A DNA stretch of 64,000 bases from Pseudaeromonas paramecii (GTDB lineage: Bacteria > Pseudomonadota > Gammaproteobacteria > Enterobacterales > Aeromonadaceae). The stretch is from the NCBI RefSeq assembly GCF_039540575.1, contig NZ_BAABFC010000001.1:434001-498000 (forward strand). The letters run 5' to 3'. Made by a program: the position numbers and the translations under genes. Shown piece by piece: positions 1 to 8,020 of the stretch. Below the pieces are notes generated by a model. That model was not told where the DNA came from. It worked only from the letters and a program-made list of their open reading frames with translations, and made no database searches. Each line of letters opens with the position of its first letter. The first letter of the stretch is position 1.

Positions 1-77
1 CGCTCTACGGTCTGAGCCGGCAACGGCTCAAGTACCGCATGGGGGTGCTCAATGGGGTCTTTCCTGAGAAGGGGTGA
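1..77 (+). CDS. C-terminal tail of a gene cut by the window edge, HTH-like
   Basis: An open frame (codons from position 3) enters from the left edge and stops with TGA at 75-77. The 24 visible residues contain LYGLSRQRLKYRM, which resembles the recognition helix of Fis-type helix-turn-helix tails. Too little is visible to name the protein. It lies on the integrative-element side of the tRNA-Leu junction and reads toward the integrase, so a regulator of that element is possible. Confidence 0.4.
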   Translation, partial: LYGLSRQRLKYRMGVLNGVFPEKG

Positions 78-117
78 TGGTGGACAATGGATGAGTGGTG
101 CATAAGGGGCAAACAGA

Positions 118-534
118 ATGTATGCAGTCAGCATAACCGGTGACACAGCCATCATTTCCATGGATGAGAACGGCAGATACCAAACTGTCGTCCTGGCCAT
201 AAAGGCCGCCATTCGGGCTGCCATGGATGTTGAGATCACCGCCATTTCATTCGGAGAGCGGGCCTACTCGATTATCGACGAGTTTACTGGCGGCTTAAAA
301 AACGACTCCGTCATCATCAAAGAAATCACTGGTGAAGTGGTTAAAGACACACCGCTATGGCGACGTTTTTTCGCCTTCGCATTTTCCAAGGTGCAAGGCG
401 CCTACTATGACTGGCGGTTTTCCAACAATAATTCCACCGGGGCTGAAGGACCGACATCTAAGCGTCGAGGTATATGGTGCCCCAGCAACAGAAACGCTGA
501 CTGGTATTACTATTCCAAAAGCAGACGCCGATAA
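118..534 (+). CDS. hypothetical protein of the integrative element, possibly frameshifted
   Basis: The frame encodes 138 residues and matches no family I recognise. The first ~105 residues look like ordinary globular protein. The last ~30 become rich in Arg, Asn, Ser, Trp and Tyr, which is typical of reading out of frame. The overlapping +1 frame (about 430-580) reads instead as plausible protein containing LSVEVYGAPATETLTG and ends at 580. Either this gene ends naturally at 534, or one base has been gained or lost near 420-440 and the ancestral product was about 154 residues. No strong ribosome site is obvious before the ATG at 118. It sits among the element's small genes, upstream of the integrase. 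Confidence 0.45.
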   Translation: MYAVSITGDTAIISMDENGRYQTVVLAIKAAIRAAMDVEITAISFGERAYSIIDEFTGGLKNDSVIIKEITGEVVKDTPLWRRFFAFAFSKVQGAYYDWRFSNNNSTGAEGPTSKRRGIWCPSNRNADWYYYSKSRRR

Positions 535-638
535 TTACTGCACCCCGTGTGCATTCATTGAATATCAATCATCTCAATAGCGGCACTACGCCACCAGGCT
601 GACCATGCCATCCTGTGCAAAACAGGAGGCCATCAGCC

Positions 639-1079
639 ATGCAACAAAACCCCCTCGATCTGCTGGATGAGCAGGACCGCAAGGAGCTTGAGCAGCTGCT
701 GGCCGTCATCCACTCCCAAACCCTAAGCGCCGCAGCCAAACTTGAAGAGGTTGGCCGGCTGCTGGCCAAGCACGGCCTCATCATCGAAGCCCCCCGAACT
801 GAACCCACCTGGAGCGCCAGTGAGCTGGCCAGCGAAATGGGCATCACCGCCCATGCCGTTGGCAGGCTGGCAACGCTGCACGGGCTCAAGGTGGCGGGCT
901 TTGGTGAATGGCGGCTAGGCAAGGCGCCCAACGGAAAGCAGATCGAGACCTTTGTTTACAACGCAGCGGGCCGGGCCCGATTGCTTGAAATCATGGAGTC
1001 TCCCAATGACCAGTCTTGTTGTCAGCGAACAAGAGATCCAAGAGCTGACCGGGTACACCCGTCCGACGAAACAGCGTGA
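639..1079 (+). CDS. small putative DNA-binding protein of the integrative element
   Basis: The ATG at 639 is chosen because AGGAGG lies nine bases upstream (624-629); an upstream GTG at 615 lacks this. The 146-residue product has an acidic, helical N-terminal third followed by WSASELASEMGITAHAVGRL, which looks like a helix-turn-helix. After it comes a GFGEWRLGKAPNGKQIETFVYN segment of the kind found in phage regulators and antirepressor C-termini. Its last ~25 codons overlap the next gene in another frame by 74 bases, and these residues (PNDQSCCQRTRDPRAD) look low in quality, so an ancestral stop may have lain earlier. Role: probably element regulation. The family is not identified. Confidence 0.55.
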   Translation: MQQNPLDLLDEQDRKELEQLLAVIHSQTLSAAAKLEEVGRLLAKHGLIIEAPRTEPTWSASELASEMGITAHAVGRLATLHGLKVAGFGEWRLGKAPNGKQIETFVYNAAGRARLLEIMESPNDQSCCQRTRDPRADRVHPSDETA

Positions 1080-1215
1080 AGTTTTGGACAGGATGGGGAT
1101 CCGTTACACAGTTCGGCGTGACGGCCATATCCGGACAACCCGGGACTGGCTGGCAGGAACTGCAGCAACCAAGCCACCCACCGATGACAATTTCAACCTG
1201 GAGGCCCTGAGGTAA
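1006..1215 (+). CDS. DUF4224-type phage protein
   Basis: The 69-residue product begins MTSLVVSEQEIQELTGYTRP. This fits the short DUF4224 family: an ELTGY-x-x-P-x-x-Q core, then a basic loop (MGIRYTVRRDGHIRTTRDWL). Such proteins are commonly encoded immediately upstream of phage and island integrases, and here the TAA overlaps the integrase ATG at 1215. The family has no established function, though an excisionase-like or regulatory role is often supposed because of size and position. The start codon lies inside the preceding gene, so the two are probably translationally coupled. Confidence 0.7.
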   Translation: MTSLVVSEQEIQELTGYTRPTKQREVLDRMGIRYTVRRDGHIRTTRDWLAGTAATKPPTDDNFNLEALR

Positions 1216-2294
1216 TGGCCAGGACCAGAGCAAAAGAGACCGATAAGTGGATGCCGCCCCGGGTCTACATCAAGGGGCCATCCTTCGTTTTCCGCCCTGT
1301 TGGGGGCGGTTCAATCCGGCTGTGCGCGGCCACAGCCAAGCAGTCCGAGGTGTGGCAAGCATACGAGGCGCTGATCAACGAAGACGCCCATGGGTACAAG
1401 GTGAGCAAGCTGATCAGCGACTTCTTTGCATCAGCAGACTTCATTGAACTGTCCAAGACCACCCAGGCCGACTACCGCAAGAACAGCAAACCAGTTCTAT
1501 TGGTCTTTGGCGCAATGCAGGCCGATGCCGTGGAGCCACGGCACGTTCGGGCCTACATGGACAAGCGAGGGTTGAAAAGCCGGGTGCAGGCCAACCGAGA
1601 GAAGGCCTTTTTCTCCAGGGCATACCGCTGGGGCTATGAGCGTGGCAAGGTGAAGGGCAACCCCTGCAAGGGGGTGAAGCAGTTCAAGGAGCAGGCCCGC
1701 ACCCGCTATGTCACGGATCCCGAGTACCAGGCCGTGTACCAGGCCGCCCAGCCGGCGGTGAAGGTTGCCATGGAGATCAGCTACCTCTGTGCGGCCCGGA
1801 AAGGTGATGTGTTGACCATGCGTTGGGACCAGGTGCTTGAAGACGGGATCTTCATCCAGCAGGGCAAAACCGGCATCAAGCAGATCAAGCTGTTCTCCGA
1901 ACGGCTGCTTGAGGCAATCGCCATGGCCAGAGACTTGAGCAGGAACCAGCTTGGGGCCTATGTGGTGGTTAAGCCTGACGGTCACCCCTACACGGACAAC
2001 GGATTCAACTCTGCCTGGCGAGAGACGATGCTGCGGGCTAGAGAGCAAACCGGCTGGCCCCTGGACTTCACCTTTCACGATCTCAAGGCAAAGGCGATCA
2101 GTGACATCGATGGCACAAGCCGTGACAAGCAGGCGATCAGTGGCCACAAAACAGAGGGCCAGGTGGCGGTCTATGACAGGTCAGTGAAGCGGGTGGCGAC
2201 TGTGGATGCAGTGCGGAAGAAGCCAGAAAAAGGCCGGGATATTCCCCAAGGATATTCCCCCGATATTCCCCATAATGGGAAACGAGAGAAGTGA
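1215..2294 (+). CDS. int: tyrosine-family integrase
   Basis: The 359-residue tyrosine recombinase catalyses site-specific integration and excision of the element. An N-terminal arm-binding region is followed by a core-binding SAM-like domain (about 62-150) and the catalytic domain. Catalytic residues visible are R195 (AARKGD), K218 (QGKTG), H288 in HDLK, H311 (SGHKTEG) and the nucleophile Y320 (VYDRS). The usual second arginine of the H-x-x-R box is K291 here, a substitution tolerated in some recombinases. The gene points at tRNA-Leu(UAA) and stops 24 bp from its 3' end, the standard geometry for an element integrated at a tRNA 3' end. Its start overlaps the DUF4224 stop (TAATG). The C-terminal tail DIPQGYSPDIPH is encoded by a DNA repeat. 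Confidence 0.92.
   Translation: MARTRAKETDKWMPPRVYIKGPSFVFRPVGGGSIRLCAATAKQSEVWQAYEALINEDAHGYKVSKLISDFFASADFIELSKTTQADYRKNSKPVLLVFGAMQADAVEPRHVRAYMDKRGLKSRVQANREKAFFSRAYRWGYERGKVKGNPCKGVKQFKEQARTRYVTDPEYQAVYQAAQPAVKVAMEISYLCAARKGDVLTMRWDQVLEDGIFIQQGKTGIKQIKLFSERLLEAIAMARDLSRNQLGAYVVVKPDGHPYTDNGFNSAWRETMLRAREQTGWPLDFTFHDLKAKAISDIDGTSRDKQAISGHKTEGQVAVYDRSVKRVATVDAVRKKPEKGRDIPQGYSPDIPHNGKREK
2238..2271 (+). repeat. three direct copies of GATATTCCCC at the integrase 3' end
   Basis: Perfect 10-bp copies lie at 2238-2247, 2251-2260 and 2262-2271, about 50-80 bp from the tRNA-Leu 3' end where recombination should occur. Close tandem decamers beside an attachment site are what arm-type binding sites of an integrase or excisionase look like. 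They also encode the repeated DIP motif of the integrase tail, so a protein-level explanation is possible. Confidence 0.6.
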
Positions 2295-2318
2295 ATCGTC
2301 GTAAGCGCTTGATTTGTA

Positions 2319-2405
2319 TGGTGCCCGGTGCCGGGGTCGAACCGGCACGCCGTTGCCAGCGAGGGATTTTAAATCCCTTGTGTCTACCAATTTCACCAAC
2401 CGGGC
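2319..2405 (-). tRNA. leuZ: tRNA-Leu (anticodon UAA)
   Basis: An 87-base type II tRNA with a long variable arm. The acceptor stem GCCCGGT/ACCGGGC, the D-loop GGTGAAATTGGTAGAC, an anticodon loop reading TTTAAAA (anticodon UAA) and TTCGA in the T-loop are all present. CCA is encoded. It is the last gene of the glyW-cysT-leuZ operon seen in E. coli. Its 3' end is the apparent integration site of the element to the left. Confidence 0.96.
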
Positions 2406-2426
2406 GCGAAGGAACATTAGGAAAGA

Positions 2427-2500
2427 TGGAGGCGCGTTCCGGAGTCGAACCGGACTAGGCGGATTTGCAATCCGCTACATAACCGCTTTGTTAACGCGCC
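2427..2500 (-). tRNA. cysT: tRNA-Cys (anticodon GCA)
   Basis: A 74-base cloverleaf with acceptor GGCGCGT, anticodon loop ATTGCAAA, T-loop TTCGA and encoded CCA. It lies 21 bp before tRNA-Leu and 7 bp after tRNA-Gly on the same transcript. Confidence 0.96.
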
Positions 2501-2507
2501 TAGAATT

Positions 2508-2583
<76 letters not shown>

Positions 2584-2608
2584 ATGACGATAGTTGTCAG
2601 CGAAACGC

Positions 2609-2636
2609 ATTCTAACCAGCTGACCGGGGGAGTCAA
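2609..2636 (-). promoter_or_regulatory. sigma-70 promoter of the glyW-cysT-leuZ operon
   Basis: On the minus strand TTGACT (2631-2636) is followed after 16 bp by TAGAAT (2609-2614), then a GC-rich stretch GCGTTTCGC just before tRNA-Gly. That layout is typical of stable-RNA promoters with a stringent-type discriminator. Confidence 0.75.
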
Positions 2637-2703
2637 CCCATCAGATGCCGTCAGCCTTGCGTTCGCTCTATTTTTGAACGACTTAGCGCGCTTTTGCGAT
2701 CGC

Positions 2704-3255
2704 CTAGTCGTGCCGGCCCAGGAGATCACCTCGCGCCGCCTGCAGGTACTGCCACATGGAGGAGAGGGTCAGCACCACAGCCAAATACAGGAGCAAATAG
2801 GCGAGCCAGACCATCCAGATATTCATCTGCCAGATGAGGCCCACCAAGGCCACCATCTGAATACTGGTCTTCCACTTGCCCATCCAGCCTACCGCCACGG
2901 CAGAGCGCTTGCCGAGCTCCGCCATCCACTCCCGCAAGGCCGAGATCAGAATTTCACGACCTATCATGATCAACGCGGGAATGGTGACGATAAAGCTATG
3001 ATACTGCTCGACAATCACGACCAAGGCAGAGCAGACCATGATCTTGTCGGCGACGGGATCCAAGAAGGCACCAAAGGCGGTGGTCTGGTTGAGCCGGCGC
3101 GCCAGATAACCATCAAACCAGTCGGTGATCGCCGCCAGCACGAAGATACCGGCGGCCCAGAGATTGGACCATTGAAACGGCAGATAAAAGAGGACGACGA
3201 AGACAGGGATCAGCAGGATCCGAAACAGGGTCAAGATATTAGGAATATTGAGCAT
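2704..3255 (-). CDS. pgsA: CDP-diacylglycerol--glycerol-3-phosphate 3-phosphatidyltransferase
   Basis: This integral membrane enzyme makes phosphatidylglycerophosphate from CDP-diacylglycerol and sn-glycerol-3-phosphate, the committed step to phosphatidylglycerol and cardiolipin. The CDP-alcohol phosphotransferase signature D-G-x2-A-R-x8-G-x3-D-x3-D is seen as DWFDGYLARRLNQ...GAFLDPVADK. At least four hydrophobic segments are present and the length (183 residues) is normal. I use the ATG at 3255 (MLNIPNILTLFR, the family's usual start) rather than a GTG four codons upstream. It follows uvrC by 46 bp and precedes the tRNA operon, the conserved uvrY-uvrC-pgsA-glyW order. Confidence 0.95.
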   Translation of the reverse strand: MLNIPNILTLFRILLIPVFVVLFYLPFQWSNLWAAGIFVLAAITDWFDGYLARRLNQTTAFGAFLDPVADKIMVCSALVVIVEQYHSFIVTIPALIMIGREILISALREWMAELGKRSAVAVGWMGKWKTSIQMVALVGLIWQMNIWMVWLAYLLLYLAVVLTLSSMWQYLQAARGDLLGRHD

Positions 3256-3301
3256 TATGCCAGCCACCGCAGAGTTGCCGACCCATGTTGCCCGAAAGGC
3301 C

Positions 3302-5164
3302 TTAATGATGCAATGCGTCGTGGATCTTCTGTGCCAGTTCAGGGCTGATGCCCGGCACCTTGGCTAGCTCCGCCACCCCGGCGTTCTTCACTTCCTGTAA
3401 TCCGCCCAGGTACTTAAGCAAGGCCTGCCGCCGCTTGGGCCCGACCCCCTCGATGCTTTCCAGCCCGCTGCTCACCCTGGCCTTGGCCCGACGCTGGCGG
3501 TGGCCTGTGATGGCAAAGCGGTGGGACTCATCACGTATGTGCTGAATGAGGTGCAGGGCCGGCAAGTCATTCTCAAAATGCAGCTGCTCGTGGCTCTCCC
3601 CCAGGATCAGGGTTTCCAGCCCGGGCTTGCGACTCTCGCCCTTGGCGATCCCCACCAATAAAGGACGCTTACCCGCCAGATTATCGCTCTGGGCCGCCAG
3701 GATCTCTTCGGCCCGCTGCAGTTGCCCCAGGCCACCGTCGATAAACAGCACATCCGGTACTCGCTCCGCCGACAAGGGTTTACCAAAGCGACGGGTCAGG
3801 GCCTGGGCCATGGCCGCGTAGTCGTCCCCTCCCGTGATGCCGCTGATGTTGAAGCGTCGATATTCGCTCGACAGCGGCCCCTGGCGGTCAAATACCACGC
3901 AGGAGGCGACCGTCGCCTCCCCCTGGGTATGGGAGATATCGAAGCACTCCATGCGGGCGATGGGCTGTTCCAGCTCCAGCAGATCTTCGAGCTGGGCAAA
4001 GCGCTGCTCCTGGGTCGACTTATGACTCAGCTTGCTGGCCAACGCGGACAGCGCGTTGGTACTGGCCAGCTTGAGATAACGCTGCCGCTCGCTGCGCACC
4101 CGACTGCTGACTCGCACGCCATAGCCAGCATTCTGGCTCAGGGCCTCCGACAGCAGTCCTTCATCTTCCAAAGCACGGTCCAGCAACACCTCGGCCGGGA
4201 TTTGCCGACCAGACTGGCCGGCCAGGTAGAACTGCAACAAGAAGGCTTCCAGCACCTCCTCTTCCTGGGCATCCGCCGGCATGGCCGGAAAATAGTTGCG
4301 GCTGCCCAACACCTTGCCCTGTCTGATGAATAGCACATGAATACTGGCGACCCCTTGTTGCTGGGCCAGGCCGATGACATCCAGATCGTCCAGCACGTTG
4401 CCGCTCACCGACTGCTGCTCCTGCACCTTGCGCAGGGCCTGGATCTGATCCCGATAGCGGGCGGCCTCCTCGAAGGCCAGCCGACCACTGGCCTGCTCCA
4501 TCCGCGCCACCAGGTTGCTGATCACCTGCTGATCCTTGCCCTGCAAGAAGAGCCGCGCCATGGCCACCTGCTGGGCATACTCCTCCTCGCTGACCAGCCC
4601 TGCCACACAGGGGCCGGCACAGCGCTTGAGCTGATACAGCAGGCAAGGCCGGGAACGGTTGGCATAGACGGAGTCTTCACACTGGCGGATAGGAAACAGC
4701 TTTTGCAGCAGATGCAAGCTCTCCCGCACCGCACCGCCACTGGGATAGGGACCAAAATAGTCGCCGGCCTGTCGACGTGGGCCGCGATGCAGGGTCAGCC
4801 TGGGATGGCGATGGGCCGTCAGCAGCAAGAAGGGATAGGACTTATCGTCCCGCAACAGCACGTTGTATTTGGGCCTGTGCTGCTTGATGAGGTTGTGTTC
4901 CAGGATCAGGGCTTCGGTCTCGGTGTGAGTCACAGTGACCTGAATATCCCGAATATGACGCACCAGGGCGCGGGTCTTCTCGCTACCGACCCGCTGACGA
5001 AAATAGGACGAGAGTCGTTTGTGCAGATCCTTGGCCTTGCCGACATAGATGATCTCGCCCTGCCCATCCAGCATGCGATAGACACCGGGTTGGTGTGAGA
5101 CGCTCTTTAAGAAGGCGCGGGCATCGAAGCCCGCCTCAGACTGCACTGACGGCTCAGAACTCAT
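3302..5164 (-). CDS. uvrC: excinuclease ABC subunit C
   Basis: This nuclease subunit of UvrABC nucleotide excision repair cuts on both sides of the lesion. The 620 residues show an N-terminal GIY-YIG domain for the 3' incision (GVYRMLDGQGEIIYVGKAK). A UvrB-binding UVR domain lies near residues 200-240, followed by the RNase H-like UvrC domain for the 5' incision (ECFDISHTQGE, DVLFIDGGLGQ, HRFAITGHRQRR) and tandem helix-hairpin-helix motifs at the end (IEGVGPKRRQALLKYLGG, KVPGISPELAQKI). Length matches E. coli UvrC. The start is 6 bp after the uvrY stop, so the two are co-transcribed. Confidence 0.97.
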   Translation of the reverse strand: MSSEPSVQSEAGFDARAFLKSVSHQPGVYRMLDGQGEIIYVGKAKDLHKRLSSYFRQRVGSEKTRALVRHIRDIQVTVTHTETEALILEHNLIKQHRPKYNVLLRDDKSYPFLLLTAHRHPRLTLHRGPRRQAGDYFGPYPSGGAVRESLHLLQKLFPIRQCEDSVYANRSRPCLLYQLKRCAGPCVAGLVSEEEYAQQVAMARLFLQGKDQQVISNLVARMEQASGRLAFEEAARYRDQIQALRKVQEQQSVSGNVLDDLDVIGLAQQQGVASIHVLFIRQGKVLGSRNYFPAMPADAQEEEVLEAFLLQFYLAGQSGRQIPAEVLLDRALEDEGLLSEALSQNAGYGVRVSSRVRSERQRYLKLASTNALSALASKLSHKSTQEQRFAQLEDLLELEQPIARMECFDISHTQGEATVASCVVFDRQGPLSSEYRRFNISGITGGDDYAAMAQALTRRFGKPLSAERVPDVLFIDGGLGQLQRAEEILAAQSDNLAGKRPLLVGIAKGESRKPGLETLILGESHEQLHFENDLPALHLIQHIRDESHRFAITGHRQRRAKARVSSGLESIEGVGPKRRQALLKYLGGLQEVKNAGVAELAKVPGISPELAQKIHDALHH

Positions 5165-5170
5165 GGCGCG

Positions 5171-5818
5171 TCAAAGAATTTCGGCATCCAGCATGCCATA
5201 CCGGATGGCCATGCGCGTCAGTTCCACATCGCCCTTGATGGCCAGCTTGTCGAACAGGCGATAGCGATAGCTGTTCACCGTCTTCGGACTCAGGCTCAGC
5301 TTGAGCGCAATGTCATTGACCTTATGCCCCTTGGTGATCATCAGCATGATCTGCAGCTCCCGTTCGGACAGCATCTTGAACGGATTTTCCGCCTGCTGGG
5401 GATCGAACTGGCTGAGGGCAATCTGCTGAGCAATCTCGGGGGAGATATAGCGCTGGCCGGTGTTTACGGCACGAATAGCCTGGATCATCTCATCCGGTGC
5501 CGAGCACTTGGTCAGATAGCCCGCCGCCCCGGCTTGCATCACCTTGGTTGGAAATGGGTTTTCGGTATGCACCGTCAGCACTATGATCCGTGCGTCCGGA
5601 TTGATGCGCAAAATCTTGCGCGTGGCTTCCATGCCTCCAATGCCCGGCATGTTCATATCCATCAGAATGACGTCGACCTGGTGCTCACGGCACCACTGCA
5701 CGGCCGACTCGCCATCGGTGGCCTCGCCGACCACCTTCACTCCACGAACATCCTCAAGTATGCGACGAATCCCTGTGCGTACCAGTTCATGATCATCAAC
5801 TAGCAATACGCTTATCAA
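5171..5818 (-). CDS. uvrY: response regulator UvrY/GacA
   Basis: This NarL/FixJ-type response regulator is the partner of the BarA/GacS kinase. The pair typically activates CsrB-type small RNAs and so controls carbon storage, motility and virulence traits. The receiver domain shows the acidic pocket (VDDH) and phosphoacceptor D54 (ILMDMNMPG). The LuxR-type helix-turn-helix is at the C-terminus (LSERELQIMLMITKGHKVNDIALKLSLSPKTVNSYRYRLFDKL). Length 215 is close to the family norm. The start codon is TTG at 5818, supported by GGAG nine bases upstream and by the conserved N-terminus MI-x-VLLVDDHELV. Rare TTG starts are known for this gene family. It heads the uvrY-uvrC-pgsA cluster. Confidence 0.95.
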   Translation of the reverse strand: MISVLLVDDHELVRTGIRRILEDVRGVKVVGEATDGESAVQWCREHQVDVILMDMNMPGIGGMEATRKILRINPDARIIVLTVHTENPFPTKVMQAGAAGYLTKCSAPDEMIQAIRAVNTGQRYISPEIAQQIALSQFDPQQAENPFKMLSERELQIMLMITKGHKVNDIALKLSLSPKTVNSYRYRLFDKLAIKGDVELTRMAIRYGMLDAEIL

Positions 5819-5872
5819 TCGAGTTTCTCCGCCTTACAACTGCACGTCCAGGCCCTTGCCTGAACCTCTGGC

Positions 5873-5900
5873 ATCATAACCAAACTAGCGTCGATAGCAA
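5873..5900 (-). promoter_or_regulatory. likely sigma-70 promoter of uvrY-uvrC
   Basis: Minus-strand TTGCTA (5895-5900) and TATGAT (5873-5878) are separated by 16 bp and lie about 55 bp before the uvrY start. Confidence 0.55.
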
Positions 5901-5951
5901 ACCGGTCAGACAAAAAGTTGGCGCGCCTCGCACATGCCATTTGGCACTAAC

Positions 5952-5978
5952 AAAAACCCCCGCCGAAGCGGGGGTTTT
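5952..5978. terminator. bidirectional rho-independent terminator after ppiD
   Basis: A CCCCCGC/GCGGGGG stem with a short AA-containing loop is flanked by A5 on one side and T4 on the other, so it can work on both strands. It lies 16 bp beyond the ppiD stop. Confidence 0.85.
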
Positions 5979-5993
5979 ATCTGCGCCAGAGGG

Positions 5994-7898
5994 TTACTCG
6001 GCCACCTTGTCCAGCTGGTGATAACTGATCTTGGCCTTGGCACGCAGCTGAGCCAACATGGCTCGATACGCGGCATCACCATAGTTACGCTGCAGACTGG
6101 CCTGCAGACGTGACAGATTGGCTGAGTCCTTATCGGCCTCGTGGACGGCGGTCAACGCCATCAGCACCTGGTCACCATCAAACAGCCCGACTTGGCTGTA
6201 GACCGGCTTGCCATCCACCGGCTTGGCCAGTTTGAACAGGGCGGAGGCCAGTTGTTGATCCAGCTTCTGGTCATCGCGACGCACCCCGGCGAGGGTTTCT
6301 ACCTTGCCTTGCTTGGCCGCTACCGCCGCATCCACAGACTCACCGCTCTTCAGCTTCTCCAGCAGTGCGGCGGCTTCGGCTTGCACGGCTGCCAGTGCCT
6401 TGTCGTGTTTGATGGCCGTATCCAGCGCCGCCTTCACCTCGTCCAGCGGACGCACGGCGGCCGGCTTGTAATCCACTACGTGGATAACCGCCGCCTGCTT
6501 GTCTGACAGGGCGATGACTTCGGAGTTGGTATTTTGATCCCGTAGCTCGACGGAGAAGGCTTGGGTCTTCACCTTGTCATTGCTCAACGGGAACTCATTG
6601 CTGCTGACCGGTTGCAGCGCCAGTTGTTGCACCTGCAAGCCCAGCTTGGTGGCCACTTCGTCCAAGGAGTCCGGGTTTTCGAAGCTCAAGTCAGCCATCT
6701 GCTGTTGCAGATCGAGGAATTGCTCCTTGGCCTTGTCTTCCTTCACCTGTTGACGCACCTGCTCCTTCACCTCATCCAGGGTCTTCACCTTGGCGGGCTC
6801 CACTCCCAGCAGCTTGATGATGTGATAACCAAACTGGCTCTGCACCGGCTGGCTCAGATCCCCCACCTTGGCCAGGGCAAAGGCTGCCTTATCGAAGGCA
6901 GGATCCATGACCCCCGGCTCAAACCAGTCCAGCTCACCCCCGTTGCGGGCGGACAGGGTATCGGCTGAGTCACTCTTGGCCAGGGCGGCAAAATCGGCCC
7001 CCGCCTTGAGCTTAACCAGCTCAGCGTCCACCTTCTTCTGGGCATCGGCATCCTGCTTGGCAAACAGGATATGGGCCACCTTGCGGCGCTCAGCAGTGCG
7101 GTAGCTGTCCTGATGCTGGTCATAGTAGGCCTGGACGTCCGCATCGGAGGGAGAGATACCGGCAGCAATCTTATCTACGTCCAACAGCAGATAGTTGATA
7201 GCCACCTGCTCCTGGCTCATGAACTGGTCATGGTGAGCATCATAGAAGGCCTTGCGCTCCTCATCCGTCACCTGCACGGCGCCGGAAAACGCCGCCAACG
7301 GCAAGGTGTACAGGCGAACATCGCGAGTCTGGTTCAGCAGACGATCCAGCAGGCGCGCCTCGGCAGGCAGCGCAAACTCACTTTGGCTGACAGCGCCCAG
7401 ATAATCCTGGGTGGCCAGATCCTGACGCACTGTGTCACGGAAGCCTTCCGGCGTCAGGTTATTCTGACGCAACACCGCCAAGTAGAGATCGTTATCGAAC
7501 TTGCCGTCTTTTTGGAAATACGGCATGGCCAAGATGGCCTTTTTGACCTGCTCATCGCCAACCCGCAGCTTGGCGTCCTTGATGGCCTGATTCACCAGCA
7601 CATCGTCTATCATGCGCTCCAACACGCCTTGGCGCATCCGCTGCAAGTAAGCCGGATTGTCTGCCAACTGAGCAAAGTTCTCGCCCAGCTGGGCTTCCAG
7701 GCGGGAGCGCTCATTCCGATAGGCGTTTTCCAGCGCCTGGGCCGTGATGGGCTCGCCGTTTACCTCGGCAGGATCAGTGTTGGCTGGACGGTTGAGATAA
7801 CTCCCTACCCCGGCCAAAGAGAAAGAGAAAATGATCAGCCAGAAGATAATCTTGGCTATGCGACCCTGTGCGCCTTCGCGCAATTTATCCATCAGCAT
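5994..7898 (-). CDS. ppiD: periplasmic peptidyl-prolyl isomerase/chaperone PpiD
   Basis: This inner-membrane-anchored periplasmic chaperone assists proteins emerging from the Sec translocon. The 634 residues start with a short cytoplasmic tail and one membrane anchor (about 17-35, IIFWLIIFSFSLAGVGSYL). A SurA-like N-terminal chaperone domain follows, with an active-looking parvulin domain near 265-355 (RKVAHILFAKQDADAQKKV, SQFGYHIIKLLGV) and a C-terminal chaperone half. Length is close to E. coli PpiD. It lies downstream of hupB exactly as in E. coli, with 122 bp between, and is followed by a strong terminator. Confidence 0.95.
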   Translation of the reverse strand: MLMDKLREGAQGRIAKIIFWLIIFSFSLAGVGSYLNRPANTDPAEVNGEPITAQALENAYRNERSRLEAQLGENFAQLADNPAYLQRMRQGVLERMIDDVLVNQAIKDAKLRVGDEQVKKAILAMPYFQKDGKFDNDLYLAVLRQNNLTPEGFRDTVRQDLATQDYLGAVSQSEFALPAEARLLDRLLNQTRDVRLYTLPLAAFSGAVQVTDEERKAFYDAHHDQFMSQEQVAINYLLLDVDKIAAGISPSDADVQAYYDQHQDSYRTAERRKVAHILFAKQDADAQKKVDAELVKLKAGADFAALAKSDSADTLSARNGGELDWFEPGVMDPAFDKAAFALAKVGDLSQPVQSQFGYHIIKLLGVEPAKVKTLDEVKEQVRQQVKEDKAKEQFLDLQQQMADLSFENPDSLDEVATKLGLQVQQLALQPVSSNEFPLSNDKVKTQAFSVELRDQNTNSEVIALSDKQAAVIHVVDYKPAAVRPLDEVKAALDTAIKHDKALAAVQAEAAALLEKLKSGESVDAAVAAKQGKVETLAGVRRDDQKLDQQLASALFKLAKPVDGKPVYSQVGLFDGDQVLMALTAVHEADKDSANLSRLQASLQRNYGDAAYRAMLAQLRAKAKISYHQLDKVAE

Positions 7899-8020
7899 GA
7901 ATCTACTTATGCTCCCGATGCAGTGGACATAGATATCAAAAGGCGCATCAGGTGAGATGCGCCTCGGTTAACAGCCTTAGAGCTTCAATAAATGGAGTCT
8001 TCGCGTAACCGGCCAGGCGG

